Origin: Eurosta solidaginis | Taxonomy: Eukaryota; Arthropoda; Insecta; Diptera; Tephritidae | Direction: 5' to 3' | Assembly: GCF_040869045.1 (NCBI RefSeq) | Contig: NC_090319.1 | Span: forward strand, 179,464,645-179,528,644 | DNA: 64,000 nucleotides | Notes under the pieces: generated by a model | Database searches by the model: none | Told to the model about the DNA's origin: nothing | What the model saw: only the letters and a program-made list of their open reading frames with translations | Shown here: positions 52,128-62,456 of the stretch, one piece after another | Position numbering within the stretch: the stretch's first letter is position 1 | Layout: each line of letters begins with the position of its first letter | Translations under genes and position numbers: made by a program

Positions 52128-53374
52128 ATAGCCGACCAGATTGACACCACGTGGATAGACAATATTTCAAAGGAGCAGCTGATATCCATTACACAGGAGC
52201 TGGGCATTGAGCAGACAGACATCACCCGAGAAATCAGAAAGCGCATAGCAGCCATGGCTTCAAAAGCAAATGTTGACTCGGAAATACACACAAAATGTTT
52301 ATCCTTAGAAGCCGCGTATAGGAAGGAAAATACAGCAAACACGAGTGAGGAAAATGAGTCTAAGACACCGATCCCGCCGAACGGAGGCGGAGCCATGAAT
52401 ATCGCCGATAGACCAGCTGAGCACAACCAGTTTGCGTTCCCTCCCAGGAACACAGTACCCCCACAACAGTGCACATCATCCGGAGTAGCGGTACCACCCA
52501 ACGGTGCATCTCAGGCACCGACCGTTATATTGGCACCCATCATCGACCAGGTAAAAAAGTGGTCAGTGAAATATGAAGGTGGACGGGACCCTCTAGCTTT
52601 CGTCGAACGGCTGGAAGAACTAGCCGATGTCTATACGCTAAACGTAGACTTGCTCCCAAAAACGATGCCCGAATTGGTAGGTGGCACCGCTCTTCAATGG
52701 TACCGCAACAACAACGTACACTGGAGCAACTAGACGACCTTCAAGCGCGACTTTTTAAGCTTCTTTCTACCAGCCAGATACTTCGAGCGTCTCGAGGACG
52801 AAATACGGCAACGAAGGCAGCACGCCCGCGAAAGATATAAAGATTATGTCCTAGGGATACAATGCTTGATGAGACACGCCGGATACAGCAACGAGCAACG
52901 CCTGGAAAGAATTTTCCGCAATAGCCACCCCCATTATTTACTCTACATTCGCCGAAGAGATTTCAACACCCTAGGAGAACTCATCTCTCTCGCCGAGGAA
53001 TATGAAGGTATCCACGAAGGTTACCGACGGACATCAGATGGATCACGTCGCGAAATAGCGAGACACGTCGTTGGTGACAAAACTACAGCTTCATCACCGC
53101 AGAACGATCATCCCACCAGCAGCCACCGAGGGTACAGCGCCACTCACCACCAGAAACTCGGGTTTTCGATCCGAGCAGGGTATGTAGAAGGTGTGGCCAA
53201 GAAGGACACTATGCAAGGAGATGTCGTAACCCGCGGAAAATTTTTTGTTGGGAGTGCGGTCGAAACGATATACGCACGATTGAATGCTGCCGTCGACGTC
53301 AGGGAAACGACGGAGGGCTTCACCAAGGACAAGGCGCGGTGAGCCCACTGAACCCAGCGCCGAATCAGCGGTAG
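52128..53374 (+). pseudogene. Gypsy gag, broken
   Basis: The frame can be read from 52128, where ATA occupies the likely start codon position (AAAATAGCC context). The sequence continues ADQIDTTWIDNISKEQLISI (a SAP-like N-terminus) into the 52254-52733 stretch, then a TAG stop at 52731 after NNNVHWSN, then TTFKRDFLSFFLPARYFERL. The gag core ends at a frame change near 53150. In the shifted frame a double zinc knuckle follows (CRRCGQEGHYARRC; CWECGRNDIRTIEC), ending at 53374. At least three lesions (start, nonsense, frameshift) exclude a complete Gag. Confidence 0.8.
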
Positions 53375-56300
53375 TCATGTACCAGGAACACGGTCGCCTA
53401 TATGCCCCAGCTCAGATTGGAGCAGTATCGTCGGAGGCAGTTATCGATACAGGGGCCTCAAGGAGCTTCGTTTCAGCCACCCTCGCGAATCACGTGGTGA
53501 GTTCTGGAAGCGGAGAGAGGGTAAGAGCGGCCATCGAAATAACAATGGCCAACGGAGTCAGCACTACGATTTTCGATGCCGTAAGGACAGAGGCACGCCT
53601 CGGAGATTCGTCGTTGCACACAGTCCTACATGTGATGCCCGGGGCAATCGACGACATTATACTTGGCCTAGATACGTTGGGGAGCCTAGGAGCAGCCATA
53701 TCATGTGGAGGAGGACACCTCGGGCTAACGAGACCCCTTGCTCAGCACACACCGCCTCCTGGAGCCACGGCGGAGACCATTCAGAGTATAACACCACCGA
53801 GTGCGAGGAACGGCAAGTACGACGTCAGGAACGGAATTAACGGCGACACACCCAGCAATGAACATAATAGTATAGAAGGCGAGGCGGATCGCATACGAGA
53901 ATTTCTGGCAGTAGAACTCAAAAAGTTCGAGGCCATGAGCGGAGTGACGACGGTAGCCGAACACAAGATCATCCTGACTGACGACCGTCCCATCAAGCAA
54001 CGGTATTGCTCGCGCAATCCAGCGATGCAGAGCATAATTAACAACGAGATCGACGAGCTCCTCGCGAAGGGATGCATCGAGCCATCCTGCAGGCCACATA
54101 GCGCCCCGATCGTGTTAGCTAAGAAAAAGAACGGTAAGTGGAGGCTTTGCGTGGACTACCGGCAGCTCAATGCCAAGTCAGTTCCCGACGCATGCCCGCT
54201 GCCAAGGATACAGCACATCTTGGACAAACTACGACAAGCGAAATATATAAGTAGCCTCGACCTGAAAAACGGCTACTGGCAAATACCTCTGGAATCAAAC
54301 AGTCGCCCCTACACGGCTTTCACGGTACCCGGACGCGGCCTGTTCCAGTGGCGTGTCATGCCCTTTGGTTTTCACTCGGCACCCGCAACGTTCCAGAGGG
54401 CGCTCGACCAGGTCATTGGGCCAGAAATGGAGCCCCATGCTTTTGCGTACCTGGATGATATTATCGTCATAGGCACAACTTTAGAGGAACACATCCGAAA
54501 TTTAAGAGAGGTGATGTTACGACTACAGCGCGCCTACCTCAGGATCAATCCAGAGAAGTGTGATTTCTTTAGGAAAGAACTCAAGTACCTGGGTGGTCAG
54601 CGATAAAGGGATCCACACGGACCCAGAAAAGGTTGCCGCTATTCAGGAACTGAAGCCACCGGCCAGCGCGAAAGAAGTACGCCAATACCTAGGAATAGCC
54701 TCGTGGTACCGCCGTTTCGTGCCCGATTTCGCCACTATAAGCCAGCCGCTCACCGCCCTGTTAAGGAAAGGCAAGCATTGGAGATGGGGAACCGAGCAGC
54801 AAGAAGCCTTCGACATCATCAAACGGAAACTCACTGAAGCACCCATACTTGCATGCCCGGATTTCACGAAAACGTTCACCCTGCAGACGGACGCGAGTAA
54901 CTACGGCCTGGGGGCAGTGCTGACACAGGAGTTAGAAGAGGGCGAGCGAGTGATCGCTTACGCCAGCCGGAAGCTCAACCAGGCAGAGGCCAACTATTCA
55001 CCCACCGAAAAGGAGTGTCTGGTCATCGTTTGGGGAATCGTAAGATGAGGCCATACTTGGAAGGCTACAAATTTAAAGTAATAATCGACCACATGTCACT
55101 AAGGTGGCTAAATTCCATTGAGAGCCCTTCTGGCCGCATAGCGCGATGGGCCTTAGAACTACAGCAGCACACCTTCGACATTGAGTATCGTAAGGGAAAG
55201 CTCAACCTGGTGGCGGACGCTCTATCTCGACAGCCGCTGGAAACATTACGATTTACCACGACGACGGCACAAGCGGGTCAGCGAGGTACGCACCAACCCG
55301 GAGAAATACGCCGACTATATGATACAGGATGGACACTTATACCGCCATATTCCCTGCCGGTCACACGACGAAGAGGCGGTACCATGGAAATTGTGTGTGC
55401 CCACACCACTCAGAGAGCGAGTGTTACATGACATACCAAGCGCGGGACACATGGGTATCCGCCGGACAGTAGCACGAGTCGCCAACCGATATTATTGGCC
55501 CGGTATGTTCAGCGACATCAGCCGGTATGTACGTCAATGCGAATCCTGCCAGAAATACAAGGAAACACAACAAAAACCAGCCGGAAAGATGCTCTCACAG
55601 GTAGCCCAGGAACCATTTGCCACGGTCTGCGTCGATTTCGTTGCACCCCTACCACGGTCTACACACGGAAACACCATGTTACTGGTATTTTTCGACCGAT
55701 TCAGCAAGTGGGTGGAATTGATCCCCATGAGGCGTGCTACCGCAGACGGCCTTCGCCGAGCTTTCAGGGAACGGATACTCGCAAGGTTTGGCGTCCCCAA
55801 AGTACTCATATCTGACAACGGCGCACAGTTCTGTAGCACGCTCTGGCAGCGCTACCTTAAGGAAGTTGGCGTACGACAACAATACACCGCACCCTATACT
55901 CCCCAAGAAAACCCAACAGAACGAGCAAACAGGACCATCAAAGGGATCATACGCAGCTCACCAACTCAAAACATAAGCGATGGGACGACCTCCTCCCGGA
56001 AATTGGGCTAGCGATAAATAGTAGTGTCAACGCTTCTACAGGCTACAGCCCAACTTTCCTCGTGCAAGGACGAGAGCCACGACTGCCAGGAGCCCTATTC
56101 GATGAAGTCAACGTTGGGACGGGTGCAGCTCTCGCTACGGCCGAGGAGAAGTCCAACAGAATGCAGGAGGCCTTCAGAATAGTGAGGCAGAATATGGAGC
56201 GGGCAGCAGTAGATCAAGCACGTCATTACAACCTACGGCGGAGAAAATGGACCCCCGTAGTCGGCGGGTTGGTCCTTGCCAAGGAGCACCACTTGTCAAA

Positions 56301-56493
56301 GGCTGCGGAGGGATTTGCAGCGAAATTGGCATCCAAGTATGATGGCCCTTACCAAATCCTGGGGTATGTCTCCCCAGTAATTGTCAAACTAAGGAAAATC
56401 GATAGCGGGAAGGAGAAGACGGCAAGCATTGCCGAACTAAAGGCATACCATTCATCGGAGACCGGAGAGACCACGAAACCAGGAAATAATTAA
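53284..56493 (+). pseudogene. Gypsy pol: protease, RT, RNase H, integrase
   Basis: pol is -1 relative to the zinc-knuckle frame of gag and overlaps it. Protease: EAVIDTGASRSFVSATL (about 53435). RT: RLCVDYRQLNAKSVPDACPL, ISSLDLKNGYWQIPLES and active site AFAYLDDIIVIG (about 54448). The frame breaks at about 54595 (5 bp missing). RNase H: TLQTDASNYGLGAVLTQE (54890), broken near 55045. Integrase: H2C2 zinc (HMGIRRTVARVANRYYWPGM; CESCQKYKE), acidic residues in TVCVDFVAPL, VLISDNGAQF and PQENPTERANRT. It breaks near 55965 and continues to PGNN at 56493 (chromodomain-like GPYQILGYVSPVIVKL). At least three indels make it inactive. Confidence 0.9.
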
Positions 56494-56649
56494 CACAATC
56501 GAAATTAAAGTAAATTCAGGGGAAAACAAACATATATTAATTAATGTCAAAGATGGGAGGATAAGCAAGCACCGGTCATTCTATCGCAAACCACCGAGGT
56601 GACAACACGTTCTTTTGCTACGAATTTCTTGACAATCCAACAATCTACA

Positions 56650-58158
56650 ATGGAGGGTTATAACGCCAAATTATCCAACAGCGCCAAGCGGATGCGCCAG
56701 CGCTACGAGGAGGAGGAAGCAAAACGCCCTAGGGTCGTGCTGCTGGAAGGAGCTACTGGCGCCGACGTCAGCAACGCGCGTGGACCTACACACGCAAAAT
56801 CGTACGCTGACGTCGCACGCAACATCACACCACTGAAGACTACGGACGGCGACGTCAACAACATGCGTGCAACTACTCGCGCAAATACGTACGTTGACGT
56901 CGCACGCACCATTACACCACCAAATGCTGCGAACACCGACGCCAACGGCACGCGTACTACGGAACAAGACCGAGCAGCGATCGCTGCCTACGCCAGCGTC
57001 GCCGGTATGCAGGCACACGCAGACGCCCCGAACGCCACCGCCGACGATATGCGCCCCGCAGCACGCGCAACCGCTCAGGACGCCGACAGTGATCCCAAGG
57101 CAGCCGTATACACCGTTCGTATAGCTGCGGCAAACGCAGCCACCATCGTAGCGAACGCCCGACGCGCTTCCGTCTCGTACGCGCAGACAGCACGCATAGT
57201 CACGGCGAACACAGCTATCGCCGGATCCATAGCCAGACGCGCAATTGCTTCGTTTGCGAACGCCACACTCGCAGCAGTACGGGAGGTTGCCTCGGTCGAG
57301 GCCGACATGCCAACAACCGGACCACCGACAACAACCAACATCCTGGGAAGGGTACGGGTAGACCAGGCCGCCACAATTGGCAAGGGCAATGCCAACCGGC
57401 CACATAGCCCAATAAAACAGGCCGAGCTATCATCGGACGATGAGCAATTAGCGCAGGAGAAGGAAGTGCCGGAGATAAGTTTCCCACCGGGACCACGAGG
57501 TATCGCACTCTACGCGACCGATCTCCGTTCCCTCGAGGGAAGCCGCTGGCTCAACAACACGGTCATCGACGCGTGGGCGAAGGAACTGGAGATCATGTAC
57601 GGGCAACAGGGTACAACATTAAGCTCATTCGTAATTTGGCAACTCACCCAGAAGGATAACGAGGATGAAAACCATCGGCGCATACACCGATGGCTGAGGA
57701 ATACGGACCTGTTTGGTAAGCGCATCATGCTGGCACCCCACAATGTATCGAACCATTGGTACTTACTGGCGCTAGCGAATCGGGAAATGACCCACCACGT
57801 GGCTGATATGGAGTGCTGGCAAGAGCGCTACATATGGATAGCCGATTTCAGGGTCAGGGGCAAGGTCACATACGCGACTGAGGCGTGGCTGAAGTTCCTG
57901 CGGTGGGAGTACCAGCAGAGATACGGGAGTTCGGACTTCATGGCCCAGGAGTTACAGTTAGCCGTGCCGCAGCAGAGCAATGACAACGACTGTGGCATAT
58001 ACGTGCTGCAAAGCATCGACAGAGTCCTACGCTATACAGGACGGCGAAAAGGGGGACCTGGGCTCATACAGCAGCCGTTTACGGAGGAGATGCCAGCCCG
58101 GAAACGCGCAGAAATCTTAGCCACGATCCGCTGCAGTCATGCACCGAACAGAAAATGA
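56650..58158 (+). CDS. Ulp1/SENP-like (C48) cysteine protease, gypsy ORF3
   Basis: 502 aa, uninterrupted, 156 bp after pol and 73 bp before the 3' LTR, where env usually lies. The ATG at 56650 is preferred: the open frame extends upstream only to a GTG. Residues ~1-40 are basic (KRMRQRYEEEEAKRPRV, a possible nuclear signal). Residues ~45-105 hold a repeated SYADVARNITP/TYVDVARTITP motif and ~110-240 are Ala-rich. The C-terminal domain (~285-490) shows Ulp1-type features: LRSLEGSRWLNNTVIDAWAK, NHWYLLAL (His369), IWIADF (Asp399) and PQQSNDNDCGIYVLQSIDRV (Gln442, Cys448, with the canonical Q-5x-C spacing). It should cleave SUMO/ubiquitin-like conjugates or a polyprotein. Expression may need splicing. 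The alternatives (adenain-like or other C48 relatives) cannot be separated by eye. Confidence 0.85.
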   Translation: MEGYNAKLSNSAKRMRQRYEEEEAKRPRVVLLEGATGADVSNARGPTHAKSYADVARNITPLKTTDGDVNNMRATTRANTYVDVARTITPPNAANTDANGTRTTEQDRAAIAAYASVAGMQAHADAPNATADDMRPAARATAQDADSDPKAAVYTVRIAAANAATIVANARRASVSYAQTARIVTANTAIAGSIARRAIASFANATLAAVREVASVEADMPTTGPPTTTNILGRVRVDQAATIGKGNANRPHSPIKQAELSSDDEQLAQEKEVPEISFPPGPRGIALYATDLRSLEGSRWLNNTVIDAWAKELEIMYGQQGTTLSSFVIWQLTQKDNEDENHRRIHRWLRNTDLFGKRIMLAPHNVSNHWYLLALANREMTHHVADMECWQERYIWIADFRVRGKVTYATEAWLKFLRWEYQQRYGSSDFMAQELQLAVPQQSNDNDCGIYVLQSIDRVLRYTGRRKGGPGLIQQPFTEEMPARKRAEILATIRCSHAPNRK

Positions 58159-58231
58159 CCACATACCACCACCACCGTCGACCAGCCATATCCTGTAGCA
58201 CAAACACACGCCAAAACCATAAACCAAACAC

Positions 58232-59765
58232 ATAATCCATTAATTTGGCCCACACAAAACCACCACCCCATAACACAGGAGCAGACTACAGACAACACGA
58301 GACACAAACAAGTCTCTGAAACATCATAAAAACACGATTAGCAACATTGCCAACACAACACGGGACACAAACAAGTGTCAGAAACATCACTAGCGCAACA
58401 AGTTGCCGCAACACGCCACAGCAACACCGTAACCATGGCAACGCAACGAAATATGCTAGCAACATCAAGAGCATTGGCTATAAAAAGGGCAACACGAGAA
58501 GACAGCCGTCAGTCAGCACGCGGTTGTGGTTGCGACCGGAGCTACTATTGGAGCGCTCTGGAAGGCATATCGGTTTTGACCATTGCAAGCCAGTGCGTTT
58601 CATAGGAGAAAGTCGTGGACTGAAGATTGTGGGTAAGCAGGTTTTGACCGCTCTACAACGCTTTAGGTCACGCTTGCTCCCTCGCAACCGAACGCCCTCC
58701 ACAGCATCGTTATCCCGCGCTCAGCCAAACGTCGTCCGCGGCAGAAGTACGTCGGCAACCGCAGTAGGAGTGAGACGAGGTGAAACGCAACAACGTGACT
58801 GTACCGAGGCTAACGGATCTCACCTAACGGGGCGCAAAGTTGCGACTGTCACCTGAGCAGCAATTGAAGGGCATCTGAAAGGCGTAATGGTTTTGACCAT
58901 CGCAAGACAGTTCCCGTCATAGGAGAGAGCCGTGGGTTGAGGATTGTGGGCAAGCTGGTTTTGACCGCTCTACAACGCCTTAAACTACGCTTGCTCCCCG
59001 CTAAGCGAAGGCCCACAACGTCACGAGCCCGCGCGCCATCGCCATAAGCCTCGGCGGCAGAGTCACGCATACACACGACGCCAGCAGATTTACGCATACA
59101 CACGACGTTGGCCACAGCAGTCACGCTTACATACGACGTTCGCCGCAGCAGAGCTACGCAAATACACGACGTTGGCCACAGGAGAGTCACGCTTACATAC
59201 GACGTTGGCCGCAGCAGTGCTACGCAAATATACGACGTTGGCCACAGCAGAGTCACGCATACGCACGACGTTGGCAGCAGAGCCACCCATAAATACGACA
59301 CTGACAGAGCTACGAATACGCACGACGTTGGCAGCAGCAGAACTACGCGCACATACGACGTTGGCCGCGGCAGAGATACGCAGGCATACGACGCTGGCCG
59401 CAGCAGGCTTAGCACTGCCACTAACCATAATAGGAACACGCCGGCGCAAGGCGTCACCGAGACACATTCACACATACCTAGACGGCGACCAGTACGGCGC
59501 CATAACAGAACGCTCCTAACGGGACACGAGGGACCGCTAGCCCATCACGAATTATAAAGCAAGCAATGAAATTAAGTGAATTATAGATACACATTTTATA
59601 CATTTTATATTATAGTTTAGGGAATTTACCAATAAAGTGAATTTATATGAAAACGATTTGCAAGGCGCCCCGAAATACAAATTCATTGTAAACGAACCTT
59701 GGACACGGCGAGTATACCCCAGCAGTTACTGAAGAAGCACCGGGGCAAGGAAAAGCTTCGTTACA
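58232..59765 (+). repeat. Gypsy 3' LTR
   Basis: Partner of 50520-52051. The internal minisatellite (about 59050-59405) differs slightly in unit number. AATAAA at 59631. Confidence 0.88.
59050..59405. repeat. Minisatellite in gypsy 3' LTR
   Basis: Same ACGACGTTGGC-based units as at 51340-51700, with small differences in unit content. Confidence 0.8.
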
Positions 59766-61330
59766 TAATTTTTCCAAATATTGAACCGAATAAGGTGGAC
59801 CTGCACAATTTAGTCGTTGCGAAGTGTGCACTGGTTTTACTAAATAAGCTTTAAATGCAATATTTAAATTTTCTAAGCAAATATTTTTTCACATATGAAC
59901 AGGTGATCCATACTAATAGCGTTTTCTTTTCTGAAATAAATTGTTGCCTAAGTAAATGGTAAAGCCTTAATAGAGTTACTCCTACCCCAGAAAATTGTCA
60001 ACATTTATAGTGCTGTATTCAGAACATTTCAACTCACCATATTCACTCATATCACAAATCACACAAGAAGATTGCGCATTGCGCATGTAAACATTAGATC
60101 AGCTCATTTTTATGGGCAATTCTTACGTCATTTTCCTTTAAATAAAAAAAAAAAAATTTCCTTTAGCTCTTGTTTTTTCTCTCTTTCTTTCATTCGCTCA
60201 AACAGTCAACTGTGACGCAGATGCGCAGCAATTTTGAACTCATGAATGCGCAATCTGGGTACTCATATTAACAGAGTATATGTGGAACTTAAGAGCCAAT
60301 TGAGAGTTTTACAGAGTTGCACTGCCACACCGCCATTTTATACAGGGTAAAAGTGTAACGCTTTTGCGTTGCGAGCAGCCAACAATTTTCACAAAAGAAC
60401 GAAATACCCCGTAAAGGCGTTGCCTGTTTTTTAGAATAGAACAACAACCCTTGCGCGGCGTACAAAAAGCGTAACACTTTAGCCAGAAAAGGAAACGCTA
60501 TAAGTAAGCTAAGCGTACCCTTACATATTGAATCGTGCAATTCTTTTCCCAATACTATTTTCTTCGATTTCAGGGTGAATTGGTTTTCGCACTGGCAATT
60601 CCTTTGGGAATAATTTATTATTTTTCTTTTTTTTTCTGCCGGGGCGCGTGCTTTGATTGAGCACGCGGATCTATAGGAAGAAGAGTCAATGGAATCGCGG
60701 GTTTGTGCTATTCATGCCCTTCTATATATACATATGATATATATGTATGTACGTGTATGTAACCGAGTGGTTATAGGCGCCTGGACTGACTGTTTGAAGG
60801 TATTTTGTACCGATCCAGCACGTTTGGACAACGATGACCTGTTGTATTGGTGAACATATCACATTAAGGCCGCCAACGCTTGTAAAGGCAAGATATGGGA
60901 ACACGTCGGGCCATACGGAATTAACATGACAATTCCCATCACGAATGTATGGTGTATGCGTGCGCTGGCCTCAGTTACCTAGGCCCTGTGCTCAAGCGGT
61001 GGCAGGGGCCTATAACATGTCCGCGTCCAGATCTCGCATTGGACAAAAGATAATAGCGCACGGACATAAGATGGAGTTGGTCGATATCTATCGCTTTTCC
61101 AACCTACCATAGGAACTACAGCAACTGTGAAAAAAAGGTACATTCACAGATGTCACCAGTTATTTGGTAATAAATTTAGCATCCCCTAGCGATTTGAATA
61201 CTCGTTTTGATATTAAGTGACATCAACAGTGTATCCATTTGATGCGTGTACGTTAGTGTAAACCTGACTGCTAGATGCGAATTACGGATTTTGATTTTTT
61301 CAGTTTTTTTTCGGGGTGTAATTGTATTCG
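59766..61330. other. Spacer with small repeat signals
   Basis: No gene. It contains an imperfect inverted pair (AAAGTGTAACGCTTTT near 60350 and AAAAGCGTAACACTTT near 60467) about 140 bp across that could be a small MITE. It also contains a tRNA-Leu/Ser-like A-box stretch (CCGAGTGGTTATAGGCGCC, about 60763) without a clear B box. Confidence 0.4.
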
Positions 61331-61690
61331 GCGGCCGCCGTGGTGTAATGGTAGCGTGCTCCGCCTACCACACCGTATGCCCTGTGTTCAAACCCCGGGC
61401 AAAGCAACATCAAAATTTTAGAAGTAAGGTTTTTAATTAGAAGAAAATTTTTCTAAGCAGGGTCGCTTCTCGGCAATGTTTGGCAAGCGCTCCGAGTGTA
61501 TTTCTGTCATGAAAAGCTTTCAGTGAAAACTCATCTGCCTTGCAGATGCCGTTCGGAGTCGGCATAAAACATGTAGGTCCTTTCCGGCCAATTTGTAGGA
61601 AAATCAAGAGGAGCACGACGTAAATTGGAAGAGAAGATCGGCTTTAGAACTCTTCGGAGGTTATCGCGCCTAACATTTATTTATTTATTT
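61331..61690 (+). repeat. tRNA-derived SINE
   Basis: The tRNA-like head is at 61336-61410 with A box TGGTGTAATGGTAGCG and B box GTTCAAACCCC. The body has CTGCCTTGCAGATGCCGTTC and GGCATAAAACATGTAGGTCC, and the tail is ATTTATTTATTTATTTAATT. I recognise this as a common tephritid-type SINE. It is almost full length and ends where the BEL/Pao element's terminal region begins. Confidence 0.8.
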
Positions 61691-62456
61691 AATTATATTC
61701 GGTGGCAGATAGTGGATCTGCTTTAGGATTCTGTTAGCCTCGTTCCTTTGGCCGAGTGCGTTTATGTTCTGTGGCAGATAGTAGATCTGCGGTAGGGTTC
61801 TGTTGGCCTCATTCGGGGTGAAGGGGCGCCGCGTTATCGGTTTGTTGGCCTCGTTCGGGTGAATGAGAGCGGGGTTAAGTGGTTTGCTGGCCTCGTTCGG
61901 GGTGAACGAGAGCTGGGTTCTCCCTTTCCCTCGACAGTTTCCCGGTAGGTACTCCTTCCATCTCCGTCAGCCAACAGTGCGAGGTTTAGAGAATAGTGTA
62001 GATTCCCGTGGTGAGCCCGAGGATTCCTTTGTGGCACACCATGCTTAGGGAGGTGGGAATCCTCAAGGGAAGCCTCAAATGGCGAATACTTGTGAAGTTA
62101 GTTTAGATTGCTAGGTGTCCGATCACGTGACGAGTCCGAGGATTCCGAAGTTGGCACTGAGTGCCGGGGGTGGTTTTGAATCCTCAGTGGTAACCTCGCA
62201 CGTGGTGTCAGGACTTTTATGTAGTTGAAATTTGATTTAAAAAATTTGTTTGGAATAGGTACGCTCACGTGGCGAGCCCGCGGATTGCGGTGTGGCACAC
62301 AGTGCTTATGGAGGTTTTAGGATCCTCAGTGGAAGCCTCCCACGTGCAGTCGGAATTTTTGGTTATTCCTAGGCTGCGCTCTTAGGGTGACGAGATGTGT
62401 TGGTGGGAGTCCCTGGATGGAAGTCTGAGAGAGGGGGTTGGTATAACGGTTGGGAG
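61691..62456 (-). repeat. BEL/Pao 3' terminal region with tandem repeats
   Basis: Sequence between the pol stop and the SINE, presumably 3' UTR and LTR. It contains two repeat sets. At 61700-61915 units share GTTGGCCTCGTTCGGGGTGA (about 50 bp). At 61998-62340 three units of about 125-135 bp share GTGGCGAGCCCG-like, GTGGCACACAGTGC-like and TCCTCAGTGGAAGCCTC words. LTR borders cannot be defined because the other LTR lies outside the window. Confidence 0.6.

Larger units (their letters stand above)
50520..59765 (+). mobile_element. 9.2 kb Ty3/gypsy element with Ulp1-like third ORF
   Basis: LTRs of about 1.53 kb lie at 50520-52051 and 58232-59765, clearly near-identical with a few substitutions and small indels. 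The primer site TGGCGCCCGAGCAGGG starts at 52054, a tRNA-Lys type match. The order is gag, protease-RT-RNase H-integrase, then an extra ORF. The long LTR and Lys primer resemble the Osvaldo/Ulysses group of Drosophila (inference). No polypurine tract is evident just before 58232 and no clear target duplication could be read. gag and pol carry several lesions, so this copy is not autonomous. Confidence 0.9.

Noticed and set aside
56599..56649. Extended N-terminus of the Ulp1-like ORF from position 56599
   Set aside because: That extension begins at GTG. The first ATG in frame is 56650, which is more plausible for an insect element.
56671..57405. 244 aa Cys/Gly-rich minus-strand ORF
   Set aside because: Shadow of the GC-rich, Ala-rich N-terminal half of the Ulp1-like ORF on the plus strand.
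56494..58231. env gene between gypsy pol and the 3' LTR
   Set aside because: No signal peptide, transmembrane segment or furin-like site. The domain is protease-like.
61336..61410. Functional tRNA gene
   Set aside because: Boxes A and B are present but the cloverleaf does not close, and the body and tail are those of a SINE.
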